From positions 33,943,769 through 34,007,768 of the forward strand of contig OZ034975.1 of NCBI GenBank assembly GCA_964030785.1: a stretch of 64,000 nt of DNA, written 5' to 3'. The notes beneath the pieces are model-generated. The model had not been told where the DNA came from. It saw only the letters and a program-made list of their open reading frames with translations, and did not search any database. The DNA is from Siderastrea siderea (taxonomy: Eukaryota > Cnidaria > Anthozoa > Scleractinia > Rhizangiidae). Each line of letters opens with the position of its first letter. Positions within the stretch are counted from its first letter, which is position 1. This document shows, piece after piece, positions 12,201 to 24,800 of the stretch. Position numbers and translations under genes: made by a program.

Positions 12201-15200
12201 CCGAGTTTGTCTAGGCTTTTCCCCGCCGTTCGTCTGGGATACGTCACCGAATTGGATTGACCGTGAAGGCCTGGGAAAAAGCCGTACAGGAACTAGGCAA
12301 AAAAGAACTCACTTTTAGCACGTTAGCTGCGTGTTAGTTGCGTGCCTCATTAACTTCGTAGTCATTGTCTTGCTTTGACGGTAGAGACATAGGAACGTGT
12401 TACTTTCTTTGCCTATAACTTTGCACAAACTAACATGGTGACCGTTTCAATTTATAGCTCACGCTCTTAAAAACGAAAGGCATTGACGTCTGAAGTTGTT
12501 TTCTGTGGTAAGCTGTCGGGCTATAAGTTTTTCTTAGCTTACCGAACATAGTTGTCAACATCGATCGATGAATCGCCGAACAGAATGCCAGAAATTATGT
12601 CGACTTGTTTTCACCCACTATATACTGCGTTTGTGTTTGTTTTCAATCCTTAACTGCATTGGTTTCGACTTCTTTGCTCGGAACTGATGCTAGATTGTGT
12701 TCACTTGTCGTTCATCGGCCGTTCACGAACTGTAAGACGTTTGAGCGGCTGCTGTTAGCTGTTTAAAAAATATTCATCCGTACGAACGGCTTTGATTGTT
12801 TTGCTTGAATACGATACATGTACTGTAGATAACAGCAAAGGGTCTTCAGCCGCTTCTCACTGGCTCAACGAAATAGAAAAAATATCCAAGAGTCGTATTG
12901 TTACCTCGTTTATTTAATATTTCGAATAGGAAAATGAATTTTCTTTCATTCTTGTTAATCGGTTCCGTAAAAAATTTACTTTACAAAAAGCATTCACCCA
13001 AAAGAAGCTGATAAATGCAAGTAACTTATTTGAGAAGCTAACGTGTTAAGAGTTTTTACCGTGTCAAGGCAACAAAGGAGCTTAACATGTAAAAAAGAAC
13101 AATGGCTGCAAATACGCTATCTAAATTAAATTGTTTTTCCCTTGCGAACTGAATTCCCAGAAAAGATGGAATTCCTAGGAATTCTTAAGAATTCTTAGGA
13201 ATTCCAAACGATTCCAAGACATGCAAATTAGGAAAAACGTAAAAGCTTGGAATTTCTGGGAATATATGGCAATGTGTTAAAACTGCAGTTGGCATTATTA
13301 GGAATTCCTAGGAATTCCCAATAATACCAAAACTGATAATGAAAGGGCTTGGGAATGTCTGAGAATATATGGGAATGGCTAAATTAAATGGCTAATGGGC
13401 TAATAAAAATGGTTGGGAATTTCTGAGAATAAATAGGAATGAGTAAATTAAATATGAGAAATATTGGCAATTTACTTGCAATAGCAAATTTAAGCCCCTG
13501 ACTTGAATACTTGACAGACTTCAAGTTGAGGACATTTCAGTAAAATGTCTTTGGAACTTCCAGGAAGTTATGAAAAAGGGCATTTAATGTATCACACAGT
13601 CAAACAAGTCTTAATTTGTTTTCTAAATATTTCAAGTATTCCTGAAACCTTGAGGCCAGGTCAGGCAAACAAAATTATAGGGCACATACACGACCCAAAA
13701 ATAAATAAATAAATAAATTCCTTGTGTAAATTATGTGTTAGTTTGCTTGTTGAATTGAGAAAAGACACAAGAACATTGAATAAAGGCTGAATACATACAT
13801 GTACCATAGCAGCAAAAGTATTTAATTATGCTACTATTTTCTGTTTACAAAAAAAGCATATCCTCAAAAACTGTCTATGACATAGGTAACTATAAAGTAT
13901 CTTAAAAAATTTTTTCATGACAGTTTCAACCACACTCCATTGAAATTAGGCAGTGTACTAGGCATGGATTTGCAGAGTTCCCTTTGAGAAAGAACACTTT
14001 TCCACAATATCCTCTTCCTTTGCCAGTTGAAATTCACCTCTGAAAACAAAGAATAAAATAAAGGTACACGAGAAGTCATGAAATGATGCCTTCAAATAAA
14101 TACTACAATATACCACCATACGACCTCACTCATGTAATTTTATTGAAAACATACTCAGGAGTTGATGTGTGTAGGGGCAGTTACATGTAGGTTGGACTGC
14201 GAGCTGGTCCAGAAGAGCTGTCCAGCTCCACACACATCGTCACCTGATTACTATAGTCTGTGCGCAAGTCGTCATTCATTTAGTATTTACCAAGACCTTT
14301 CTGTAACTTTCCAATCAAATTCAGCCTTAAAATGGTAGCATGAAAAAATAAATATTTGACAAAGTTAGGTCAGGCTGGATGGCAAAATATTTGGATCTTG
14401 GTCATGGCGCATGGAACTACGCAGCCCGTATTCCATGCGCTAGAGCGAAATACTTTCCCATCCAGCTCTCCCACTCAGTCGATACGTATATATTATTATT
14501 AGGAGACAATTACACAACAACAACATTTAAGAGCATATCACGCAATTGACGACTGGACTTGTGATCATGTATTGCACTCTAATGACTTCCCTAATGCGCA
14601 TATCCGCACGTTAAGCATGTCGTGTCAGAAACGTGCGTGCGTGTTATAACGTGCCATGCATATGCGTTCACAATATTCCCTGAAATCCCGTGGAGGGTCA
14701 CATTTGAAGTGGAAAAAAAATTGTTACTGGACTGAACAGCAAATTTTAAACTTCAGCACTTGATAGAAACCTGCTTGCTTACTGGATAGGGGAACTTGGA
14801 ACTGTTTTACTTTTAGCCAGTTAAGAAAAACTATCACTCAGTACCTCCACACATAAACAAATACATTGATTATGCAGAAGACACACTGGATTATGCGGAA
14901 TTTTAAACAAATTTATATAAATGGTGATAATTACGCCTTTCCAATGTTTTGCTGTTATGGCCTGAATTGGTTAGTGAGGTTTCTTCTTCCTCTCTGTTGA
15001 CAAATTTGTCCATACCATAAACACTGTTCTCCCTAGTTTTCAGGGTAACAGGTAAGCCAGTTTTCTAGACCAGTAAATCAGCTTTGTTGAAAACGTTTTC
15101 TACCCTGGAGTGGAAGTGTCATCATGAGATCCAGAATGTTGCCCGCATGACACTAGACTTACACATGTTTCGAACATCCAACAAAATGCTTGATGTTTGG

Positions 15201-18200
15201 GATTCCTGTTACAAGGAACGTATTAACGTACAGATAAACATCAAGAACAAAAAGCTTAAAGCAATCTAAAAAATGTTTGGAGAAGTGCCTAAAAGATAAG
15301 ACAAAATCCTTACGAAGGCTCCAACAAAGAACTTCAAGAAAAACGGCAAAAGAATGCTAATAGCACCTTACGAGTAAACCTGAACAAACGGATAAAGGAC
15401 GGATATCCTACAACAATGCTAACGTATGGAGATATCAAGGAGATACAACTAACAACATTTTCCTTAAGAATAATTATACTACCACACGGACAAACGTCGA
15501 GAAAAGAACAATTTATAATGCTTTCGAATGTTCTAACGCACGGAGAAATGTGGACATTCGAGAAGAAAAGACCAACACTGAGAACATACTATCGCACGGA
15601 AAATGTCGAGAAGTCTAATATACCAGCAAGGAATATACTAGCAATCGGAGAAAGGTAAAAAAGACACGACTAACATCTTATGAAAGGTACATGTAGAAAC
15701 GTGCGGAGAAACGAGAAGATGAGAACATTATCTAATGAACTTAGAAACGTTGCAGTTTTATCAGTTACTGCTAATTGCTGAAATGTCAATGTTAAGTTAA
15801 TTACTGCGCATTTAGCTTATGTTTTCTACTCTTGACAAATTTTATAATTTTCGCGAAAACACGCAAAACGCACAGGAGTCAATGGGTTAACGAAGCAGAC
15901 TACACAACATGTACATGTAGTGTCGAGCTCAGTAAGCGAGCATTATCAGGAGTTTGTCTTTTTGGTATAAAGAAGTTGTGTTGAGGTGTGAAGTTTTCGT
16001 CTGCTAGTGTGTGAAAGTTTGTCGATTTTGTTGAGTTGGTCACATTGTGGGGTTCATTCTGTCTTAAATAAGTGAGGATTGTTAATAAGTTTGTCTGTTT
16101 GGTAAGAATCATTGTGTATGGTGCAGCGTGGAGACTTTGTGTGGGTGAGTGAGGTTTGTGGAGTTTGTTGAGTTGGTCGGGTTGTGGGTTTGTACGGTCT
16201 TAAAGTCAGGATTGTTGAGTTTGTCACATTGTGTCAAGATGTGGAGATTGTCTGTCAGTGACTGAGGGTGGTTGAGATGGAATACTGCAAATGCTGAACT
16301 TGTCCTGAAAATAACACAATACGAGGTAGCACAACACGACACAACAGATCGCAGCACAACACAATGGATTACCATGCAATGCAATACCATGCAACACAAC
16401 AGAACTCGCCTCAGCACAACAAAACAGGAAATGAAAACCACGCACATCTGCTAAACAACCAGTCGAGGTTGCGTTAAGCTCGACCAAAAACTCTATGGAA
16501 AAATTTGGCCAAAAAAAAATGATACAGTTATAGAATTTCCAAATGGTTCTGTCACGCTACAAGTCGCACGCAGAGCCTGTTATGAATTTGCAGCATACTT
16601 TCCTCATAAGAAAAGCATAAAAGTGTATATGATTCTGTTAATATCCAATTACACTGAATTTTAAACTTTCCATAGAGATTAAAATTGTTTCAATCCATGT
16701 TGGTAGAAGTGAAGTTAAATGATTTTTCAAACGATTCTGTTGTGCTGCAGCAACATGGAGTGTTGTCTTGGCGATAGTGCATTTGAGTCTGATCTTGAAC
16801 ATTTCTTGCAAAGTTTTCCCTGGCAGATTGTTCATGACAAGTTTGGAATATCAGGAACAGAGTACTGTAGAATTGAACTGAAGGACAAGAAAACGTAGAT
16901 CTCTATTAAATCAGTCAGTAAAGTCCGTACAGGTAGCACAAGCGTGTCAGTCATTTTTAAGTGTATAATAGAAACATCCTCTTCATTGTACAACGTATCA
17001 ACAGGCAAGCTGTACACGGTTGGACACCCCGACGCAGACTGTCAGCACTTTGATTTCCTGGATGAGATTAATGAAGTTTTTAAAAGAAGATCAGATGATC
17101 TTAAATATTGTGTTGATTAGGGTATTTCAATCACGATTCGATGGCAATTTCTGTGACCCAAATATCCCCCTTGGTGCTCGCGCCTTCAGTGCTCGATTTT
17201 ACAGCTGCCTACTATTTCTAAAACAGCCTTCTACTAAAAAAATAATGACAGCTCTGCTTGGCGCTTTAAGCTTTTAATTTCTAAATACTTTCAGTGTACC
17301 GACTGCAATTTCATCGTTTTATTTCTGAAATAAGTAATCTGCGTTTCCTTTCAAGGATGACACAACTCCTTAGCAACAAAAAGCTGAAAACTGCTCCGCT
17401 TGTCGAACAAATGCTCGGTTGAACGTCGCTTTAAGTTCACACCATATCAACACGATGTAAAACAGGTTTATACTCAATTGACTACCGGGTTGTTAAGAAA
17501 ATGGGTATTGTTTAAAGTTTCCTCTTGCAAAGTGATCTTAATAAATATGTGATAATAACTAATGAGCAAACCAAAATGCATTTGAATGTGTTGGCTTTGA
17601 CAGCCAATGCTAACACAAACACGTTAAAATGCATTGTCCACGCATTTGCATTGTGTTGGATGGTTCGCTTTTTTCAGAGCGGTACTGTAACATCCTGACC
17701 CATTTTGGCCATCAGGATTCAAGATGACAGATAAGCTTAACCTTACAACCAGCTTTTTTATTGTTAAAACATACTCTTAACATAGCAGCCTTGATCTGAT
17801 CTGTGTGACATAGTGGAGAAAAATAGTGACCCACTTAAAAACTGCAGGTGGACTTAAACCTGTGTTTTCAATAAAGGTCAAAACTTTTGTCTGGGTGTAA
17901 TGTCCATAATGCTGGAATGGCCCCTGCGCAATCTTGTGCTTTTCGATATCTTAAAACCAAAGGGTTTACTCTGTGTAAGAGAACAGTGGCATATTTAAGA
18001 CGTGGATTGTCACCATGGAAATTGCAACAGTCTGTATCTGAACATTTCACATGAACCTAGTTTTAAGGCCCTTCTCCCGCAAGTCTGCTATAGCTCAGTG
18101 GTAGAGCACCTGGTTCGACTTCTGTTTGGTGTACTCAGAATTGTTTTTGTTTAAGAAGTGTGCCTGCCTGTAGCTTTCACTGAAAAAAAAAAATACATCT

Positions 18201-18628
18201 TTCACCTTAACGTTTTTATTATATCATTATTTACAGGGTACCCTGTATTTTCACACAAGCCAGACTATCGTATGTATCTTAGAGAAGGCAGTGATGCAGT
18301 GTTTGCTTGGAACTATAATAAGACAGATTCTTTATTTCGTGTTATGTACGAGGTGAGAAACAAAGCAACAGGAAAAACTCAAGTACTGAGAGCGGAAGAT
18401 GAAAATGGCATTGAAATGCTAGATCCCAGGATACCACCCCCTGCATATGCTGGAAGATTAGAGAAAAGAGGAAAAGCTACTCTAGTTGTTAAAGGCATCA
18501 CTTTTGAAGACTCTACCGTTTTTTGGTGTGTACTCATTGGGAAACCTGGATTTCCCCGAGACAGTGTCAGCATTGTCTACCTTGTTGTTACAGGTGATCT
18601 ATATGTATATAAATAAATAAATAAATAA

Positions 18629-18694
<66 letters not shown>

Positions 18695-18843
18695 CCGTTT
18701 TCAAAAACATTGCTACTTGAAAAATATATATACATATATACATCTTTTGTCTTCACAACGCGAAAACAAAAGAATAAATATGAAAACAAAAGGTAAATAT
18801 ATATGTATATATATTTTTCAAGGTGCAATGTTTTTGAAAACGG

Positions 18844-18894
<51 letters not shown>

Positions 18895-21800
18895 AATAAA
18901 GAAAGAAATTGTTACTAGTTACTCGAGTTTCACGCTCAAGGCGATCATCAGACTGAGTCAGTCTACGAAAAGATGTCAGTTATAGATGTTCAAATTCAGG
19001 AACGGTTGGAGCGACGCTTCTTCTGATTGGTTGCCACGAAGAACTTGTTTTCGTGGCGGCATTTCGTTACCAGCTTTATTTGTATTTTGCTCTGCATATT
19101 TCTGCATTGAGCACTCCTAGGATAAGTGAAGCAATTTTATTTCTTGTTTATTCGTTTATATATAGATATATATGGATATATAATTTATACATCGTGCAGA
19201 ATGCCTATTGTTCTCTGGACATTTACTTTCAGTGCAAGAAAGTTTGTAGGTCTGTCATATCTCACATGGTAATTCGTTGACGCTTAGAAAGAGCTTAATT
19301 CATTGTTTACCACGAGCGCACGGCTATGCTCATTATCATGATGTGGACGGCAAACTTAACAATGAACGCAGGGCGCTATTGTTTCGCCTTTTGTTTCGCA
19401 AAATCGCACACATGCACATATTTTTGGAAGAACATTTCATGAAACGGTTTTCCATTTTGATTTTTTGCGTGGACATTGTGTATTGTAATACACCTGCATT
19501 GTATCAATGTCTTGCCCCAGGGTAAGGAGAGTGGGCAGTTACACTGTACCCAGGGGCATTTGACAGTTTAGAAACCCAGGCTGGGCTGACAAAACTCTCA
19601 AATGTCCCTGAGTAAGGTTGCTACACCGTACCTTTAATAGTTCCCAGTTTCCCTGTTTTTTGGTGTTTTTTTTTTCTTGGCAGCTTTCATGGCCCCACTT
19701 TTCCCTTGTTCATCTATTTTCTTTTTCGGCATCTTTTTCCCACTGCCACGTCGAAAATAACTCTTTCATGTCCTCTCCAGTGTCTCACTCCATGTGCAGC
19801 CCAATTTCTTCCACACTCTCCTCAAGTGCTGTTTGGTGAGACACTTCGATGTTGCAACATGCCATCAGAATACAAGCAGGGTCAATCGAAGAAAGCCCAT
19901 CATTTCTTTGAACGTCTTTGTCGGTTATATCGAAATGTCGAATAATAGTTTCACCCTGTTCGTGGTTTGTCTTGAAGACTTATTGTTTGTTTGAAGTGTG
20001 ATAAAACAAAACGTTAACTGCTGATCTGGATGCATTTGTGTTGTCCTCATATCTTAATTTACTGTCTATTTCACAGACATTAATTCCGAATTGGTGCAGA
20101 TTTGCGATTGCCCACCTTTCAGACAGCACCAAAGCCGGTCAAGTGTATGTAGTGGTGTCGTCAGGAACATGTTCCAATAGAAAAGAGAAAAGGAGAAAAT
20201 GTGTTTTTTGCTGCATTCCAGAAAATCTACTCAGCTAGCTAGCATTCCACTGAAAAGTGAAATGCCTGGGAATGCAAATGAAAATGCAAGTTTTCGAACA
20301 AATACCAAAACATTAAATATCCCTCGCTCCTTGGAAATTAAAATGAAAAACGAATACAAACCACATATGCATGGGAATTTGCGAACCAATTCGAGTTCAT
20401 TTTTTTGGCTTATGCATGCTTTTTTTCCGGAAATTTGTGTCACTCGGGCAAGTACACGTAGCAAAAACAGCCTTGCCAAACCTCAGTCCACAAAAACAGG
20501 CATTCAACCGGGTGATTTGAAGCAAAAATAATAAAATAAGCCCTAGTTGATCGAGATCGAATCCAAAAATTTGTTGCTGTGCAAATTTTGTACCATGGCT
20601 ATGTAAACAAAGTAAACGCAGCTAGGTCTACAGCGTGAAAAAATACAGCCCGATGTCACGTATACAAAACAGCACATATGAAGTAAAATTACCGGAAAAT
20701 ACGTTAGTTCCATACTGTTGATCAAGATTGGCGAATGCAAAACCCTTCAAAGCCTGGGGATGTACTCCCTTCTATGTGGACTATGGGTATGTGCCGCTGA
20801 TAAGGTAAGGGTTTCAGTGTCCCAGTGGCACAACCTTACCCAGCACCTCCCAGAGACCCCCCTCCCCCTACCCCCAAGCCTCACAGAAGAAAGGCACACA
20901 GACATGAGCTACCAGCGATGTTGTTTTCGGTCTACAGCAGCTAAAAAGCACAACTAGAGGGCAAAATAAGTAGATTGGAAAATGTTGATGAATCGATTGG
21001 GACGACTGACCTGCCTCTTTTGTAGTCCACCTGACTTACTGAAAGTCAAAGACAGAAAAAAAGGAAAAAAGGACAGCTAATTGGCAAATCAAGGAGAGTA
21101 GAAACCGTTGACGTAAGAGGGAAGTCCACCCGTCTTGCCAGAAGTAGATTTGTGAGAAAAAAATACTTTGAGAAGGCATACATGGAGGATTAGAAATGTA
21201 CACAAATCACCATGATTAATCAGACTCAATAGTCTACACATGCAATACAACTTGTTGTCTCACTGGTATGGCTGTTGTGCCTTGTAATTTTATTTGAGAA
21301 ATTCATTTGTGACATACTTGTATCCTCTCCTCAAGCCTATGCTTTAGAATAAGGAAGGTTATTAAAATTAATGTTATGTCACTGTTTAATTTAGACTGGT
21401 GCTGAACCATTTAAGACTTTGTAAGTGATAAGAAGAATCTTGAAAATGATGCGTTTGTGTACAGGGAGCCTGAGTGTAGTTTACGAAGAATAGGCAGGAT
21501 GTGATCCGACATCCTAGTTTTTGTAGCCAGTTGAATGGCTGAGGTCTTGTATATGTTGAAGCTTTGCAATTTCTTTATCAGGAAGATCACAAAAAAGATA
21601 TGCAGGAGATATGCTGTTTGCTAATGGGAAGTTAAAATGCAAATGCTTGCTGAACTGGTTCGTTAAGTGTGCTCCCAGAGGCCTCTCGGCCCATCTTGTA
21701 AACACGGATTTTGCCTTTTTATTAGCCTTTCACCCTGACAATTTGCCCCTGGGTCCCCGAGGATGCTAATTAATTTTTCCCACGCTCCCCCCTTTCAATG

Positions 21801-24800
21801 GTGTTTTGACACGGACCATGTCCAAAACATTGACTGACAATATTGAGGGCGGGGGGTACTTGGGGGAATTGGCTGTTGTCCTGTGGGATGACTATGCAAA
21901 AGTGGGATTTGGACGAGAGTGACTCGGCAATTTTGCAAGTGATTGAAGTGTTCAAGATCCAGCGGTCATACATAACCTGTACCAATGATATTATTGTACG
22001 TACCTATGTCACCAACAAAAAAATAACAAGAATCATAAATTCGTATTTTTGCCCCTAAAAACTTCATCACCATTAATATCACCAGAAAGGGTTCTTGAAA
22101 ATCTGCTTTGGTGAAATCCAGGTACAAAATTATCAGTAATGACTGGGGACTAAATCTGGAGGTAGTGTGTATCCTGAATAATCGTGTGGAAACCCTTGGA
22201 CAAAATGTCTAGTTGAGAACGTGCAATCAGCAAACTTATTTCTTAATTTCGCTTGCATGGAAACGTTTGATTTAAGCCTGAAAGAAAACACTGACTCGCA
22301 CAGTTTTGCAACTCACTCTCTATCTGACTGATTCGGCATTTTTTATCCTTAGGTCATTGTGCTGTTCAGTCTTCAGTTGAAGCTGCTAAGGTTGGTGGTT
22401 CTGCAGTATTTACCTGCAGTGCCACTAGTGTTCCAGCTCAAAATTTCAGTTGGACAAGACAAGGGGAAACAAATAGAATCCTTAATGATGATCAGCATTC
22501 AGTCTCTTCCATTGAGGGATCATCTCAGCTCACCGTCAAAAATATTTCCATCAGTGACCAGGGGTTTTATGTCTGTGATGCTACTGTCAACAACAACCAA
22601 CCATGTTCGGCTGGTGGCTATATCCAAGCACTATGTAAGCATGGCTTATGATTAATATCTTGAGGAACCTATGTGCTTATTATATTAATACTGTATCATT
22701 GGAAATATTTTGACAACTCATTAATGCTTAATTCAGCCTCCCCAATTTTATTTTCTCACCTCAGTCATACCCTCTTACAAGTCCTTTCCCAAGCCACAGG
22801 AGATGCATGTAGACCAGGCTTCCCTCGTTGATCTCCGGTTCATAACAAAATTTACATTGGGGATCAGGCCGGTGATAATAACCATATTAATTCCAAGTGA
22901 ACGATTTGTGTTTGTTGGTTGTGTAGTACACGGCACTTGTGGTGCAAAGTGGAATGAAAAACAGTTCTTGCCATTACTGTACATGGAACTGTTCCTGGAG
23001 ACACTTGTACATCAGATTATTTAAATGGACACATGTAAACAATACAGCTGGTTTTGTTGGAAGATTTGGCTGTTTGGTGCTAATTTTGGGCAATTAACAA
23101 ATTCTCAACAATAAGAGGCCATTGAAAAAAAATTGAAATAGCAACAACAAGCACATGCATATTAACGAGCTGTGCTATGTGTACATCTTTAATGCAGCCA
23201 TGTGTGCATATGAAAATAACAAATAGAAATTAGCAGTGGCACATCAACTAGGTGGCTTTTCAGCTCTTCATCCACTGTTTCCAGTTCAAATTGTAATTTG
23301 GAAATGTTGGTTTTTGAGGAAAGGGGAAAACCGGAGTGGAGCAAAGATGAGAACCAGCAACAAACTCAACCAACATAATAGTCCAGGAATCAAACCTGGG
23401 CCACATTGGTGGGAGGCGAGTGCTCTCGCCACTGTGCCATCCATGCTCACCTTCCCTGCATATGTGTTTGTATGGACACACAATACATAGTTTTGTGCAT
23501 TTTTGGCTAGCACACATGTTTCACATTTTTCTGACCTGTCATGTACATTACGCTAAATCTTTGAAAAACCGCATCTGGTCTAGTCAAGTATTTGGCATTA
23601 TGGAATAAACATATGCTTGAATAAATACCACCTCCCAATTAAAGGAATGGGGAATATATTATATATAATTATAATTTTATATATCAGTGAAAAGAGGCAT
23701 TATTGGGGGGTACTGATAATGCAAACAGGTCAGAGAGATAAATAATAAAGCAAGTTCTGCACACATTACTAATGTCTTTTTGATGAACTCAGTCTTCAAT
23801 ATTATTGAAATTTAACTGTAGTAAGCTGATACAGCCTACTGTAGTTTTGATACTCCTTTTTGTTTTCCTAATGGTCTCACTGCCTCATTTCCAAACACAT
23901 CAAACACAACACAAAATTTTGCTGTTTGCAAAAGATCTGGAATAATCTCTTCCAAGACGAAAAAACAAAAATAATTGAGGCTGGTATACGTAGATGTTAT
24001 TTATTTATTTATTTATTTATTTTTTGTTCCATAGGAAGATTTTTTTAAGAGAAAAAAAAATTGAGAAATAGAAAGGGCACGGGGAAAAAAAGTCCTTAGC
24101 TGCAATTTTTTTGTTAAACAGAAAACAAAAAGGAAAAAAACTGCGACTGGTCCACATTTAGGTTTATGTAACTGTAAAACACCATTTCTTTTGCTCATAA
24201 CCTTTCAATGAAGTCTTAATTCTCATTGAAAGGCTGCACTGTAGTGAATTACAGTAGAAAAATATCACATTTGCCTGCTTTTGTGATTTGTTAAACCATT
24301 TTGTTTTCCATTCTTTTAATGTTAACTACAGATTCGAAAGTTGACTCTTGCTCTACAAGTCCCTACAGCATAACTATTGGGGGATGTCTGACCCTCCACT
24401 GCCCTGTCAGTGGCTATCCACCACCAATTGTAACATGGATGAAAAATGGGACTGAGCGACAAATAGGAGAAGACTCAAAATTCACCATCGTGTCTGCAAA
24501 GGAGGAAGACTTTGGAATTTACTCTTGTATGGCTACAGATGGTGAAAATACCTTGGTTCAATGTAACATCAGTGTCATGAAAGAGATTGGTAGGTACATC
24601 AAAATAAGAGTACTGTATTTCTGTGTGCCAGTTAACCCATTGACTCCTGGAAATTTTGGCAAAAAAATGCCTTTTGAAACGAGTGAAGCCGTTTTAGGTC
24701 ACTGTCTAGCCAAAAATAATCGAATCTGTCCAAAACGTCGTTGTTGTCGAGCACTAGACTAACTTTCGTTCCAGAAGCCAAAGTCTGAAAGTACAGCTTT

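Noticed and set aside
11732..12247. 171-codon minus-strand open frame
   Set aside because: No domain, odd composition, no splice or start support; length is possible by chance in this much sequence.
16109..16487. Minus-strand frames of 112 and 87 codons
   Set aside because: They arise from G/T- and A/C-rich simple repeats; amino acid runs follow the repeat.
18088..18125. Functional tRNA gene
   Set aside because: Only an A box is present; no cloverleaf can be completed.
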